A stretch of DNA of 64,000 nt from Cercis canadensis (GCA_003255065.1 QAOA01005617.1:1-64000); one strand, 5' to 3'. Shown: positions 22,991 through 35,312, numbered from the stretch's first letter. The notes: generated by a model not told the origin, from the letters alone. Translations and numbers: made by a program.

Positions 22991-23170
22991 CTCAGGCCTC
23001 AGAATTACAGCAACCGCTTCTTGTGTTTGGGCAAGAAAGACTGAGAGTATAAATCGCCCTTCACTTCAATTGAAAGATTCGAAGCCAAACGAGCCCAGCA
23101 ATGGCCTTCTCTCTGAGGAACAAAATCTCGTTTCTTTTCCACTGGTAGGGTCGAAATTTTCCTTTACGCA
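22991..23170 (-). other. Probable non-coding first exon of MED6
   Basis: This block is less AT-rich than its surroundings, ends at a good donor (GTACGT on the minus strand), and has a TATAAA-like word (minus-strand GATTTATACTCTC near 23052). The transcription start is not certain; the right end is a guess at the edge of the GC-richer block. Confidence 0.4.
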
Positions 23171-24485
23171 GTCACCGAAACATAAGTTGTAGAATATCGT
23201 TTCGAAATATGTTTAGCAGAATCGTGTTTCCTCCCTTGGGTCTTGTGATTGAGTAACAAAATTTAGGCGGGCTGGCCCGATAACCCGCATCTCATAATCG
23301 GGTCGGTTTGACGGCCCACCAAAAAAGCAAGACAACCCGTCTCACCCCGTTTATTAGCAAGTTGAGATGGGTCGACCGTCTTGACAGCAATAATGTAAAG
23401 CTCTTGAGACACATGGATACAAGTGGTAAGGTTAGGCAAATAATTTTGAAGATGTGTACAATTCATTTTTTTTTATCTTATCCTATACTTTATATATAGT
23501 TTAAATTTACATTATTAATAATATAATAATAAATTAGTATGCATAATAATTATGTAATTAATTTCTATAAGCCATGTATGAATTTAAAACACTATATCAA
23601 TATAAGATTAAGTGAGAGGTGTACCTTTACAAATCACTACAAACAATAACGGTGAACATCACATCTTCATGTGGCCTAGGTCTTCCTCTTCAACTCTAGT
23701 ACAAGGACTGTGCTCAATGAGACAAGCCAGGGATTCATTCTCTATATTCAATTTAGAGCGAAGAGGGGACCTAGCCATGTTTATAAGTTACCTCCTAAGG
23801 TGTCACAAGCTCATAAAGGTGATAATTTACTAGTGTCGACAAAACTCAAAGAAGGTGGGTGTAATTTACCCAAATATAATCTAAGAGATAAATCCACTGA
23901 CCTATTACTGTGACCAACCCACCTATTTGGAGGGAACGTTTAAATGTGGAAGAAAAGTTCCCATCTTTTCTCAGCAAAATTATTTTAAACTTGGGAAAGA
24001 AAGACGGAGAGAAACTAAAGGCACTTACTTTTCAAGTAGGTATCTAATACACTTATTAAATGACTAAAATACCTTTTGATAATTTGTGGTTATCCCGTTT
24101 ACTGATATGATTATTTTGTTTATGTTTGAATATAGTAACTACATATTAAATAAAACAATCACATACATAAGTACACACATCACAAAGGGTTTAAGGATTT
24201 CCTAAAATGGTTAAGGTCCTAAATTTAAATACTTTTTTTTTCATATCCTATGCTAGAAAATCTAACTCTATTTATGTGATGATTAGAAAATAAAATAAAA
24301 TTATCACATATTTCATATAAGATAATTATATATATCAAGAAAATAATCACAAGGGGGAAGGGATATACTTCGGTGATTCCAAGCAGTGCCTTTAGCACCT
24401 TTGGGCGTCCTTGCCACTTTCTTCTTTTAATGAGGAGAGTGGAGAGGAGTTCAACGTATTACCCCTTTTTTAATTTTAGATTTAA

Positions 24486-25063
24486 TTATTTATAGGTAAT
24501 TGAATTGAAAGTAATTATTATGTGTGATTAAATTTTATATAATACTCTACAAAAATGCCCAAGAAAGTATGCGTCGCCAATTGTAGGTCTGTATGACCAG
24601 TGGGCAATTGTAGTTCTAGTGGTCATCCTGTCATCTCCAATGGTCAATGTGTGCATGCTTACTATTAGAGATATTTTGGTTGTTTTTCATAGCTTAGTGG
24701 TTATTTAGTAATCCCCGGTAGTCATAGTAACCAAACACTTTCAATGACCCCTGAACATCACAAGATGACCATTGGTCACAAGATACAATAAAGTGGTTTT
24801 GTGAAACACTTTAGTCACCCACTATAGATATTGTTATTTGAGTAACCTAGAAATAATTGATTAGTGAGGATGACAAGATAACCATTGATCTTTAAGAGCT
24901 AAAACTGACCACTATTCATAAAGAACTGACCACCTATGTTGTCATAGGCAATTTTGGTTTTTATGTTTTAATATAATACTGTATAAAATCACCTCCAATG
25001 AATAATGTCTGATTTATTCACACACTATAATTACTTCTAGTTCAATTACTTATAGATAATTAA
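24486..25063. mobile_element. Non-autonomous foldback element
   Basis: Arms at about 24486-24535 and 25013-25063 are inverted copies with mismatches (TATAGGTAATTGAATTGAAAG against CTAGTTCAATTACTTATAG). The interior of about 480 bases carries many TGACCA/TGGTCA words (near 24592, 24619, 24642, 24765, 24773, 24907, 24928). Such dense subterminal motifs are typical of non-autonomous DNA transposons that keep transposase binding sites. The family is not assigned and target duplications were not clear. Confidence 0.6.
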
Positions 25064-25525
25064 CTTTTTTATATTTTAATATAGAGTTAATTAAATTATA
25101 CTAAACAACTAAGGTTTCGTGTTCGAACTCAGAGTTGTAGTCAAAGTAACCAAAAATAAATTATTAAAATTTTCATATGAAAAGAAAAAGGAATAATTGA
25201 AGAAATTAATTATTATATATTCATATGTAGTTTCTCTGCATCAAAAGTTTTTCACTGTACAAATTAATAAATGAAAATGTGATTCATGTACATGGCTAAT
25301 TCAGATTAATTAGGAATGTTTGAATGGGAACTTTTCTATCATCAAAACACTAAGAAAGTGAACTTAAAAGTATTGATAAGATTTGATAGTTCCAAATTTC
25401 CAATATTTCAAATGATTTAGAAGATATAACTTTATTCGGTTTTAATGGGTGAGGTTAATTATGCAATAGGTCCAGCTGGTCATGTTGATAGCTAACTTGA
25501 GAGGATCTTCCATTCCCATATGAAT

Positions 25526-25618
25526 TATCAAAACAAGACTGACAAGTTTTTCTGTACATCAAATTTTAAAANTATCAAAACAAGGCTGACAAGTTTTTCT
25601 GTACATCAAATTTTAAAA
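25526..25618. other. Single-n junction with 46-bp overlap
   Basis: Bases 25526-25571 and 25573-25618 are the same 46-mer with one A/G difference, around the n at 25572. Confidence 0.85.
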
Positions 25619-25991
25619 ATAAATAAGATAAAAAATTTTAAAAAATAAATAAACAAAGAGTTTATTTTTGATAATCTGAACATTTTCATACGCAATACTA
25701 AAATATCTGCAATTTGATAAGTATTCCATAAAAGATTTTGAAATAATAATAATATCAAAAAATCGAATATAAATCCAAAGAACTCATTCAAACGAAAAGT
25801 ACCTATAGAGATAATAAAAAGATAGACATCCCCTCAAAAAACAATAAAAAAAAAAAAAGAAGAGAGATAGACATCCATTCATATCACTTTCTTTTTAAAT
25901 AAAAACTCTTTTTATCTCACATATCACACTTCTTTCATAGTCTCACTTTTTTCTCACTGCGTCAAAGGTTTCTCCGGTAGAAGCTCCAAAC

Positions 25992-28609
25992 ATGGAGTCC
26001 AACGAGGAAACCCAGCCAAACGATTGTGAGAGTCAATCATCTTCAAGACAAGCACTTTCAAACCTATCAACCCCAGTCTCTGTCGGTTCTGAAGAAGTGG
26101 TCAATAACCCATATAAAGCTTATTTCATGTCCCTTCCACCTGGATATAGGTTTTGCCCTACGGATGAAGAGCTGCTTCTCTGTTACTTGAGCAAGAAAGT
26201 CAAGAAAGAAATACTGCCACCCAATCAAATGGTGGAAGTAAATTTATACCTTTACAATCCAGAATATTTGGCAGGTAAACGTTAGATCGAATTGATGTTT
26301 TTGCCCTAGCTATTACCTCTTTCCTTTCATCAAGTCTTTTCTTTTGAACCCTAAACCTTATATATGCTGGATTTGAACCCTAAACCCTAGTACTCAACCA
26401 GAATTATTGATATTTATTTTATTTTGATTCATAAGCATGAAAACTTTGTTAAATATATTTATTTTTTGTTGATGCGCAGCAACATGCAAGGATTTTGGAG
26501 GGCAAAATGGATTGTATTTTTTCACTCCAAGGGATCGAAAATATCCAAATGGAATACGGCCAAAACGATCAGCTGGTGATGGTTATTGGAAGGCTACTGG
26601 AGCTGATAGATCAATCTATCACAAAGCACGCGTTATTGGGTACAGAAAGGCGTTGGTTTTCTACATTGGGAAAGCTCCAAAGGGTACAAAGACTAATTGG
26701 ATCATGCATGAATATAAACTGAACGAGCCTCTTCGAACTAGAATCAATCCCAATGATATGAGGGTAATTTTACATTCCTTGTGACCTTATAGTTTGATTT
26801 AATAATTAGGGTTTAACTTTTATTCCATTATTAAAGAATTTGATTTTATGTGGCTGGATATTGTAGGGTGAGCATTAAAAGCCTCAAATTATTATGAGGC
26901 ATATATAGACTGTTAAAATCTGATGTTGTTTTCTCCCCCCCCCCCCCCNCTCTCTTTAATTGCATAATTAATAGTTGATTCCTGCACCTTGGACTATCTT
27001 CTTTATCTATAAACCTGTTGTTTTCTTTAATGAATTTTGCAATATGGGTGATATAGATGCTTAGTTTTTAGCGTGGACTTGATTATATATATAGTAGCAT
27101 CAATTGTAACTTAAACAAGTCGTTGCCCACCTGATGATAACCCTAAGGTTCCATTTAATTTTTGTTTGTCTTAGGAAGATCTTTAGCAACAAGTACATGT
27201 CATATCAAAGTACTTTCTTGTAGATCTGCCTGTGAATATGAAGAAGATACTAAAATTTAACACGTCTAGGAGCTCTTAAAACCCTAGAAGAGAGCAGAGT
27301 ATTAAGCTTTTTGTTTAATTCTTAATTCTTGTTGTTGTTTTGGCATTTGGGTTTGTTCCTAAATTCTGTAGTGTTTTAAACCAATTGGTCTGGTCAAATT
27401 TCTCTATATGAATTTATGGGTGTGATTTCTGGTCTTAAAGTGAAACCTCTTGATATGGTTACTGCTGGTGATGTATCAATTTGTCAATGAGATGTTGTAC
27501 AGATTCTGAACTCCAATTCTTTATAGATATGTAAGAATTTTGGTATATAGTGGTGGTTTTATTAAATCTCTTTTGACAACTTATTTTTGGTCTTTTTTTT
27601 TTGGCTAATGTTGCTACACAAAGCAGGGTCATAGTGGAGTTGTAAAGTTGGTTAGTTCTTGTAATTGTAGAGTATGATAGGCTCAAAGAGAGCCACGGTT
27701 GTTTGACAAAGCTTAGAGCTAACAGGGCACACTGACTTAGTTTATCTCGCAATTTTTAGTATATATCGATAAAGGGCATGATATCACATATTAGTTTTCC
27801 CGATATATCAATTTAATTTGTTGTGGATGCAGAATTTTAATTGAAGAGCATTACTAACAATTTATTGAGCATAAATAAGGTAGCTTTGAGATATGTAGAT
27901 TAAAATTTTAAATTATCACTTGTTCTTACTCCTTAAATTGATTTGGTAGTAGAATAGTATTTTATTGGAGTTTAACAAGAATGTTGAATAATACATCTCT
28001 TTTGCGTGTATAATTGCTGCTGAGCATGTAAATGATATAAAGAGATCATTTCTATTTGTTTATTGATGTAGAAAGCCTTATGTATTGAGCATTCATCTTA
28101 TGTACCTGCCTCCATCTTCGTAAATTAACTTGAATTTATTAAAGCTGCCCTCCTCTTGTGCGTTTGCATGCAATATATTGGTTTGTTTACCTAATTACAA
28201 AGGTTGGAAGAATCTGTAGATGGTGTGAGGAGATAATTCTATTTATTTGTTGAAGAGGGAAGTTGTATGCATTGAGCATTCCTTTTTGTGCACATGCATG
28301 TTTTTTCTTTAAACTATGTAGTTAAAGATGCCTCTTGCATGTGTAATGCTGGTTTTTTGTAGCTATTATTGAGAAAATTTGTAAGTATGCACTTCAATTG
28401 ATTTGATAAGTTAAAATTGAGGCTGCAGTGAACATGCTCTCTATTCATGCATATTTTCTTTGAAGAATATTATTGCCACCAAATTACCAAGGTGTTCACA
28501 AGTTATCCACCATATAGTTATGCTATTACGTATACATTATGCATCTTAAGCCATGTGCAATTTCTATTTATTAGCCAAACTTCGAGATTTCTGTTACTTC
28601 CCATTGCTT

Positions 28610-28641
<32 letters not shown>

Positions 28642-29445
28642 NATATATATCATATTATAAACTAACATTCTCTTCTTTTATTCTTGAATCTTGAATTTAT
28701 ATAGCTGGATGACTGGGTTTTGTGTAAGATTCATAAGAAAAATGAGAAAACTAAGAAGCAGAAAGATGTCAAAGACGAGGATCAAACCCCTGATGGAGAT
28801 GAGGAGGAAGATGATGAGGAGACGGCTGCTGAATTTAATGGCGATGTCGTTGATCCGAGAAGTGGAAACTATAACGATCTAGCTGCAGTAGAGTTGAAGA
28901 TGGAACCAATTAACAACATCAATCTTCCTCAGCCTCCTCAATTGGCTCCTTTGCCTCTGCCTGTGCCTCTGCCTGTGCCTCTGCCTGTGCCTCTGCCTCC
29001 GCCTCCACCTCCGCCTCCGAGTCCTCAACTAACCCTTTTGTATCCTATGGAGGACGCCAAGTTCAGAAGCGTAATTGAACAATTCATGCAAGAGGACATA
29101 TACTATAGCTGGCCGCCACAGATTGATCCTCTGTACAATAACTACAACTATGCTGGGCAACTTGTCCCATGGAACAATATTTTGCCTGGTAATATTGCTA
29201 ATGACCCTCTAAATAATCCTCTGTGGGGTAGTATTTTTCCTGATAATGACCCTCTGGATAGTTTTTGTCCTGGTAATGTTGCTAACAACGCTCCAAGTAA
29301 TGTTGGGCAAGTAGTTCCAGGGGATTGGATTTTTCCTGGTAACGTTGCTAATGACACTACTCCAGATAAGTCTTTTATTGGGCAACTAGTTCCATGGGAT
29401 TGTATTTTGCCCAGTAGTGGTTTTAATCGCCCTCCAAATAAATAA
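25992..29445 (+). CDS. NAC domain transcription factor
   Basis: Three exons, 25992-26274, 26480-26763 and 28705-29445, with GT/AG borders and consistent phase, give 435 residues. NAC proteins are plant-specific nuclear DNA-binding factors. The NAC domain spans about residues 46-200: [19 protein letters not shown] (A), YNPEYLA (B), [17 protein letters not shown] and [15 protein letters not shown] (C), [20 protein letters not shown] and WIMHEYKL (D), [12 protein letters not shown] (E). The exon layout, with introns inside and after the domain, is the usual NAC one. After an acidic stretch ([10 protein letters not shown], residues 219-228) comes an unusual Pro-Leu-Val minisatellite (about 270-296) and then three degenerate repeats of a GQLVPW..ILPGN..ND type to the C-terminus, possibly the activation region. 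No membrane anchor is seen. Intron 2 (about 1.9 kb) has an assembly n at 26949 in a C run and another at 28642 in an AT microsatellite; neither touches an exon. Confidence 0.95.
28614..28651. repeat. (AT)n microsatellite with an unknown base
   Basis: A TA dinucleotide run interrupted by the n at 28642, in NAC intron 2 about 50 bases before exon 3. The array length is uncertain. Confidence 0.9.
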
Positions 29446-30882
29446 GCATTCTTAGAGGGTTTTGTGTTCCTTAGCACCTTAGCAATAGATCTAAGGATGC
29501 CTAGTTAATAAAATTGTCTATAATGGGTAGTTATAGACAATTCTTAGTTTGTGTAATCGTTATATAAATAAGTTTCAACTCTTGGTTGAAATTAGGTTTA
29601 AGGACAGTGTGTGATTTTATGTTATAGTTCAAGACTTTAATTTATATTATGCTTTTAACATTTTTGTTGTCATTTCTATTTCTCATACATGTATGTGAAT
29701 CATTTATATCCCATGCGAGAGTACATAATCTCATTTCCACTCTCCGAGAGAAATATAATAATGTCATTTTGCTACCTATATTTGAATCTTTAGCCTTTTT
29801 AATTTAATTAATTTGTTCTCTATATAGATATATGCTCTAAATTTATACTTTTTTCCCTAACTAATGGCATTTGAAGATGATTTTTTTTTTTTTTATTCCA
29901 AGAAACCTACAATTGATATGTGAAAAATGTTTGTCCACAAATATTTTATAATTGAACTGGTTAATTAAGCTATTTTTTTTTTTTTTTGGCCAAACAGCAG
30001 TCTTAATTAAATTTTCAAGTTCAAGTTCAAGTGGTCCAACTTAAATTTTTTAAATTTGTGTAACTCAAATTTGCCAAAAAAGAAAGTCTTTTTGAAGCTT
30101 TTTTGGACAAACATTGTGTGTATATCAAAACTTGAGACTAAGATGCGCAAAACTTCTATAAAACAAACCTATAGGAATTTTTAATGCAAAATCATTGTTA
30201 TTAAACATTACTACTTCTTTGTTCAAGACATCATAGTCTGACAAATTAAATTCTCAATTGGAAACTTTGTTCAAGACATCATATGCTTCGATGGTAACCT
30301 TCTTCAATTTATAGGTGCATGTATTCCTTTCTGGTTACATTATAAGAGCTTTAAGTGTCCTGCAATGATTTTGCTATGGAGCAATTTTCAAAACAATTCT
30401 CTCGTAGCTATACTAATTTATTTATGTTATTGATCATAATTTAATAAATTAACTGATGACAAAAATCTAAGTTAAATTTTGGTTGCTAACTAGTTTTTAA
30501 TTCATAAAAGCTTTTATATGGTCCAATTCAAGATAAGCAATGAATGGACTAAAACCTAGTTTTTACTGAAAACGGGAAAAATGAAGATTATCCCATTTAA
30601 TTTATCATTTCCATCTCTTTTTTCTAAGCCATGAAGTATTGAAGCCTATATCAATAAATGGCCTTAAATAAATTTATGTTCAAATACCGATTTCTATTAT
30701 GGTGGCCTTAAATAAATTTATTATAATTCAAATACTAGTTTCTATTATGCCAGTCTTGAGTTTAAATCCTAATGAGCGAGTGAGGAGATTGTTTTTGTTT
30801 CAGTGTTACTAAGGGGAAAAGAGTATAGGGTTTTGAAATTGTGGAAGCACTGTTTGAAGCTTTCTCATACAGTATGTTGAGA
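29446..30882. other. NAC downstream region
   Basis: AT-rich with A and T runs. No gene, RNA or element could be supported. The NAC 3' UTR probably occupies the first few hundred bases; AATAAA-like words occur near 29505 and 29563. Confidence 0.5.
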
Positions 30883-30981
30883 CAATGGCAGATCCATGCA
30901 TAAAAATGTGGGGGTATTTGCCCCCAGATCATGAAAAGAATTTTAATAATTATATAATATCATTTAACAAAGTTGTTTACA

Positions 30982-30983
<2 letters not shown>

Positions 30984-31039
<56 letters not shown>

Positions 31040-31044
31040 NNNNN
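30984..31044. repeat. (AT)n microsatellite plus 5-n gap
   Basis: About 55 bases of AT dinucleotides followed by nnnnn at 31040-31044; the true array length is unknown. Confidence 0.9.
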
Positions 31045-31069
31045 TTTTTCTGTATTAAAAACATAAAAT

Positions 31070-33232
31070 GGGGCGTTTATTTCGGAGCGAGGGCAGAGAC
31101 AAGGGGAACTATTATCTCCCTATCTTTTGCTTATTTGTGCAGAAGGTTTGACTGCTCTCTTGAATAATGCTGCGTGTTAATCTTATTACTCCAGCAAGAG
31201 CGTGTGCACTAGCAACACCAATTTCTCATCTCTTTTTGCCGATGACAGTCGTATTTTTACCCGAGCTACTATGGATGGAACCCAGCAGATTAAGCATATC
31301 TTGTGGGTGTATGAAACAAGTTAATATGGATACGTCTGCCATTTTTTTCAGTCCAAATTGCAGCCAGGGAAATCGGGATGCTATCATGCAGTTGATGGGT
31401 ATTTCTACTGTAGTATTCAATGAGAAATATTTGGAGTTGCCAACCATGGTGGGAAAAAACAAGAATAATACCTTTCAATCTTTGAAAGAGAGGGTGTGGA
31501 AAAGGTTGAAAGGGTGGAAGGAGAAGTTACTTTCCAAGGCGGGCAAAGAAGTGTTGATTAAAGAAGTAACACAAGCGATTCCTGCCTACACCATGAGCTG
31601 TTTTAGGCTATCCAGCACTTTATGTAGGGATCTAAATATGATGATGGCTAGATTTTGGTGGGGCAACTCTCCGGATGAATCCAAAATTCATTGGCTCAGT
31701 TGCGAGAAGCTTTGTCAACCAAAGAAAATGGGAGGCTTGGGTTTCAGAGACTTGGAGGCTTCCTATACAGCAATGTTAGCTAAGCAAGGCTGGAGACTTC
31801 TTCAATACCCAGATTCACTGGTTGCTAGAACACTAAAGGCGAAGTACTACTAGGACCATGATGTCTTGTGGGCACAGCTGGGGAATAGACCTTCCTATAC
31901 GTGGAGGAGCATCTGTCATGGCTTGGCTCTGATCAAGAGTTGTATTCGAAGAATAGGGAGTGGTACTGAGACTCGAATATGGCATGATCCCTGGTTACAA
32001 AATAGGGAGTCATTTAAACCCCTCAGTCCGGCAAACTCTCTTCCTGATGATGCAAAAGTGTGCTTGTTGTTCAAGCAAGGTCTGAGGGAATGGAACAGAG
32101 AGCTAATGTACGATATATTTAACCCACAAGAGGCTGAACTTATCGGTGAAATACCTTTGAGTCAAAGGGTAGAAGGAGACAGTTGGTACTGGTTTTATTC
32201 AAAGAATGGTTATTTCTCAGTGAAGTCTGCTTACAAAGTTAAAATGGGTGGGTCCTCTAACCTGTCCAATGTTGCTCCGTTGTCCCCAGAAGTGTGCAAA
32301 GTGATATGGAACTCTCAGATGCCAAGTAAATACAAGGCGTTCCTTTGGCGGTGTTGCATATGTATCCTTCCCACTGTTGAGGCTCTGAACAGAAGGGGTT
32401 TGGAGGTTCAAGACCAGGGCTTCTTCCGTAGAAGCAGTGCGGAAACCATAGAGCATGTGCTATTTAATTGCCCACCGGTAAGGGAGGCTTGGAGGTTGGC
32501 AGCTATTCCTAGTATGGACAGCAATGTTGAGACAAGCAGTTTCCTTGAGTAGTTAGAGATGGGGATCAAAGTATGGTCCGGTGAGCAATGGAACATGGCT
32601 ATTTCCCTATGCTACAACCTGTGGTCAAGAAGGCCCATGCGAACCGAATGGGAGGAAGCAGTGAAACTAAGGGATTTATTGTCAGACAATTCTACAGTGC
32701 ATCGTGGTGCAATAACAGACCAAGTTGTGAGATGGAGTAAACCATAAGAGAATTTTTTTCAAGCTAAATGTTGATGGGGCCCTGTCGAATGGAGGGGGCC
32801 AAGCTATAGAAGGAGTTATCAGGGATGATGGAGGTTTTTTCTTGGCAGCATGGTCGAAACCCATTGAAGGGATTAAGGATGTTGACATTATGGAAGCTTA
32901 GGCAGTGAGGGAGGGGTTCACATGGCTGTGGACTTGGGTTTCAATGATCTGTTGATGGAAGGAGACACCCAGACTATCCTACATGCAGCAGCATCACACC
33001 AGATTATGAAGTCAGCTGTCGGTGTTGTGCTCCATGATATTAACGATTTATCCCGTTCTTTGAGATCAATTTGCTTTCAATGGATTCCTAGGGTAGCACA
33101 TAGACTTGTTGAGTTGGGGAAATCTATTCCCATAGAACTTGTTTTGGTTGGAAGATGCTTCAGTTTTCCTTTTAGATGTACTAGCTTTTGATACTTTATT
33201 AAATGTTATCTTTGTATAAAAAAATAAAAAAT
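31070..33232 (+). mobile_element. 5'-truncated LINE (L1-type non-LTR retrotransposon)
   Basis: The sequence encodes the C-terminal half of a plant L1 ORF2. It holds the RT catalytic region with FADDS (about 31235), the block QSLKERVWKRLKGWKEKLLS, FWWG and KIHWLSCEKLC, KKMGGLGFRDLEASYTAMLAKQ, the zf-RVT region (SVKSAYKVK, FLWRCCICILPTVEALNRRG, ETIEHVLFNCPPVREAW) and an RNase H-like RVT_3 domain (FKLNVDGALSN near 32758 to 33190). It ends in an A-rich tail (33221-33237). The same 13-mer AAAAACATAAAAT lies at 31057-31069 and 33233-33245, a target-site duplication typical of LINE insertion. A stop near 31851, another near 32550 and further breaks show that it is dead. No endonuclease half is present. 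Confidence 0.93.
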
Positions 33233-33467
33233 AAAAACATAAAATTGCTGCCACTATTCTCATTGCCGCGTGGCCATTGTGTTAAATATTACATGAATCT
33301 CATCCTTTATTTCACAAACAAAAGCATAGCCCCCCTAAAACATTAAACAAGTTTAGTCAAATTTGTAAAGTATACGTTTAGTCAAAAATTAAATAGTAAA
33401 AACATGTGAAAAAAATATAATATATTATAAATTTTATCTAGAGTTTAAAGTTTACACAAGTAACTTG

Positions 33468-33468
<1 letters not shown>

Positions 33469-33511
<43 letters not shown>
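33469..33511. repeat. (AT)n microsatellite
   Basis: A pure AT dinucleotide run of about 40 bases within the repeat element downstream of the LINE. Confidence 0.9.
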
Positions 33512-33513
<2 letters not shown>

Positions 33514-33978
33514 AGCAAACACTACATAAAAATTATTTTAATAATGATCTAAGTGATATTTGATAGTTTTTGTATGATTACCTTCAAGAAAACATAATAA
33601 AAAGTCATCACACTAGAATCGCTATATAGAGTCAGTTATAAACAGCCATTTTATATTTTTATGATTTTTAATGAAAAATGCAATTTAAAATATTAAAACA
33701 TCTTAAATTATGATACATTTGATGTCTTAAATTTGACTTATTATAAGCAAAATTATAAATTTTTATTTTTTTGTGTAAATATTTTATTTTCAATCGCTGA
33801 TGTACCAAAATAATAACTCTAATATATTATTTATTTCTCTTTAAATATTCTATAACATATACATATATTTTTCTTAGATATTTAAGAGGAAAGGAGATGG
33901 GAAGCTTAGCTCAATTCCCGCAGTCTATTTGGAACGATCTCTACTGTCCATTCATGAGGAGAGTTAGTATTTTTTTTC

Positions 33979-34104
33979 ACGTTAAGTAAAATTTTATCTG
34001 GCATAACACCCGAATATTGCTTAGTGTTTAATGGGAATAATTTTACAAACATTGAGCAAAGCAATATTCGAGTATTATTCCGGCCAAATTCTACTTAATG
34101 TAAA
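33979..34104. mobile_element. Small foldback element
   Basis: Nearly the whole segment is an imperfect palindrome: ACGTTAAGTAAAATTTTATC faces its inverse near 34104, and ACCCGAATATTGCTTAGTG faces GAGCAAAGCAATATTCGAG. The structure (about 126 bases, arms about 55) is MITE-like and lies nested near the right end of the larger repeat. Confidence 0.7.
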
Positions 34105-35223
34105 AAAAGGAAAATAAAATTGTAAGTCTATATATGTTGCCCTCAGAATCCGCCCCTGCAGTGAGAATATCCACAGGTTATTTTTTGTTTCCTAAGGGTG
34201 AAAATGCCTCCTTGTACATGAAAAGTTACATATATTGATAGTGAGTGTGCCTTCGAAGACCCTAGTAGGACAGAAGTTGCTTAACAATGGGAGTTAATCA
34301 TGTGATGCAAGGAAGTGAAGAAATGGTGGCAGCACCTTCAAATAACCGTTACAGGTGTCTCAGCATAAAAGCGAAGCCAACGTCAAATAAAAAAGGGACA
34401 CCACAAATCACAATCTGACACTTAAATTTATCAAGTTTCTTGCTTTCAGTTTCTACATAGCCTTTGTTCAAGTTTTCCTAATGCTTTAAGAATGATTTTG
34501 GTTCTACCTTTTTTTCTTTTTGTAGTAAAAAAAAAAAAATTGATATCACTATCTATTAAAACTGAATATTGATTTTTTTTTTTTATCATTAGATCGATAA
34601 AGCAAAAATTTTAAACTATAGGATATGGGGAAATGAGAATTGAAACTTGAAAACTGAAAAAAAAAAAAAGAAGTTTGTTGAGATATTCATGAATTAACCA
34701 ATTATATCTTGTGTACTTTGTTTATATACTTCATTTGCTCATTGCTTGCAATAAATGAAATTCAATTCCATTTTCCATTTATCTATCCTAATTTATAAAG
34801 TGGAATTAATGAACATTGTTAGTTTGTCACCTTAATTTCATAAGCCAAGGTCCTTCTTAACCCACAGCTTGTTACTAATTTCGTTTAAGGTATTGGCATG
34901 TTGCTTTCGGGTGCACATCCTGCAACTAAAGTCAATGCTCCCATATGAGTTTTCAATACTAAATTAGTCAGGTCGACAAAAAGAGAAGAGAGAGAATGAG
35001 TGGAATGTCCAGTTAGCTAATTTTAAATGGTAGCAGTATTAGGGTGGTAAACAGTAATCATATTTGCAATCAAGGGGTGGTAAACAGTGATTTTTTTGCA
35101 ATTAAGAGGATGAGGATATCAACTTTATGACTGAGAGGATACTCTACAGAACTAAAGTTATTCCTCTCTTTCTACAGTCAATAGTTATAAACAATTTTTC
35201 TTTTAAATAGGTTATAGTTCTAT

Positions 35224-35312
35224 TAAATAGCTTGTAGCTGAGTAGTTTGAGGTCGTCTTCAAGACTTATAGGTTTCGTGTTTAAATATAGAGTTACAGCC
35301 AACAATACAAAA
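35224..35312 (+). repeat. Possible tRNA-derived SINE remnant
   Basis: The order TAGCTGAGTAGTTTGAGGTC ... GGTTTCGTGTTTAAATATAGAG resembles a worn pol III A box followed 35-45 bases later by a B box (GGTTCGAATCC type). A similar B-box word occurs near 25116. No A tail or target duplication is clear. Evidence is weak. Confidence 0.3.

Larger units (their letters stand above)
23171..25991. other. Intergenic region between MED6 and NAC
   Basis: No gene supported. Contents: a GC-rich repeat piece with CCCGATAACCCGC and ATCGGGTCGGTTTG words (about 23262-23375); a foldback element (24486-25063, listed separately); a degenerate tRNA-like box-B word (GTGTTCGAACTCAGAG near 25120) that could be SINE debris; an allelic single-n duplication (25526-25618); and a purine/pyrimidine-biased stretch (25840-25970) that is probably the NAC promoter and leader. 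Confidence 0.5.
30883..34158. mobile_element. DNA-transposon-like repeat interrupted by a LINE
   Basis: The left end CAATGGCAGATCC and the right end GGATTCTGAGG...CAGGGGCGGATTC (reading inward from the right on the minus strand) form a weak inverted pair of the CAGNGGCGGATC type common in plant non-autonomous DNA elements. Bases 30883-31069 and 33246-33300 match a second, uninterrupted copy near 59275-59412. The interior is AT-rich with two (AT)n arrays and no transposase. No convincing host target duplication was found, so the outer limits are tentative. Five n bases (31040-31044) follow the first AT array. Confidence 0.55.

Noticed and set aside
29148-29477. 109-codon minus-strand frame
   Set aside because: It is the antisense shadow of the repeat-rich third exon of the NAC gene.
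30875-34166. 8-base target duplication around the 30883 repeat (TGTTGAGA / CAGTGAGA)
   Set aside because: The two octamers agree only in part, so they do not establish ends or family.
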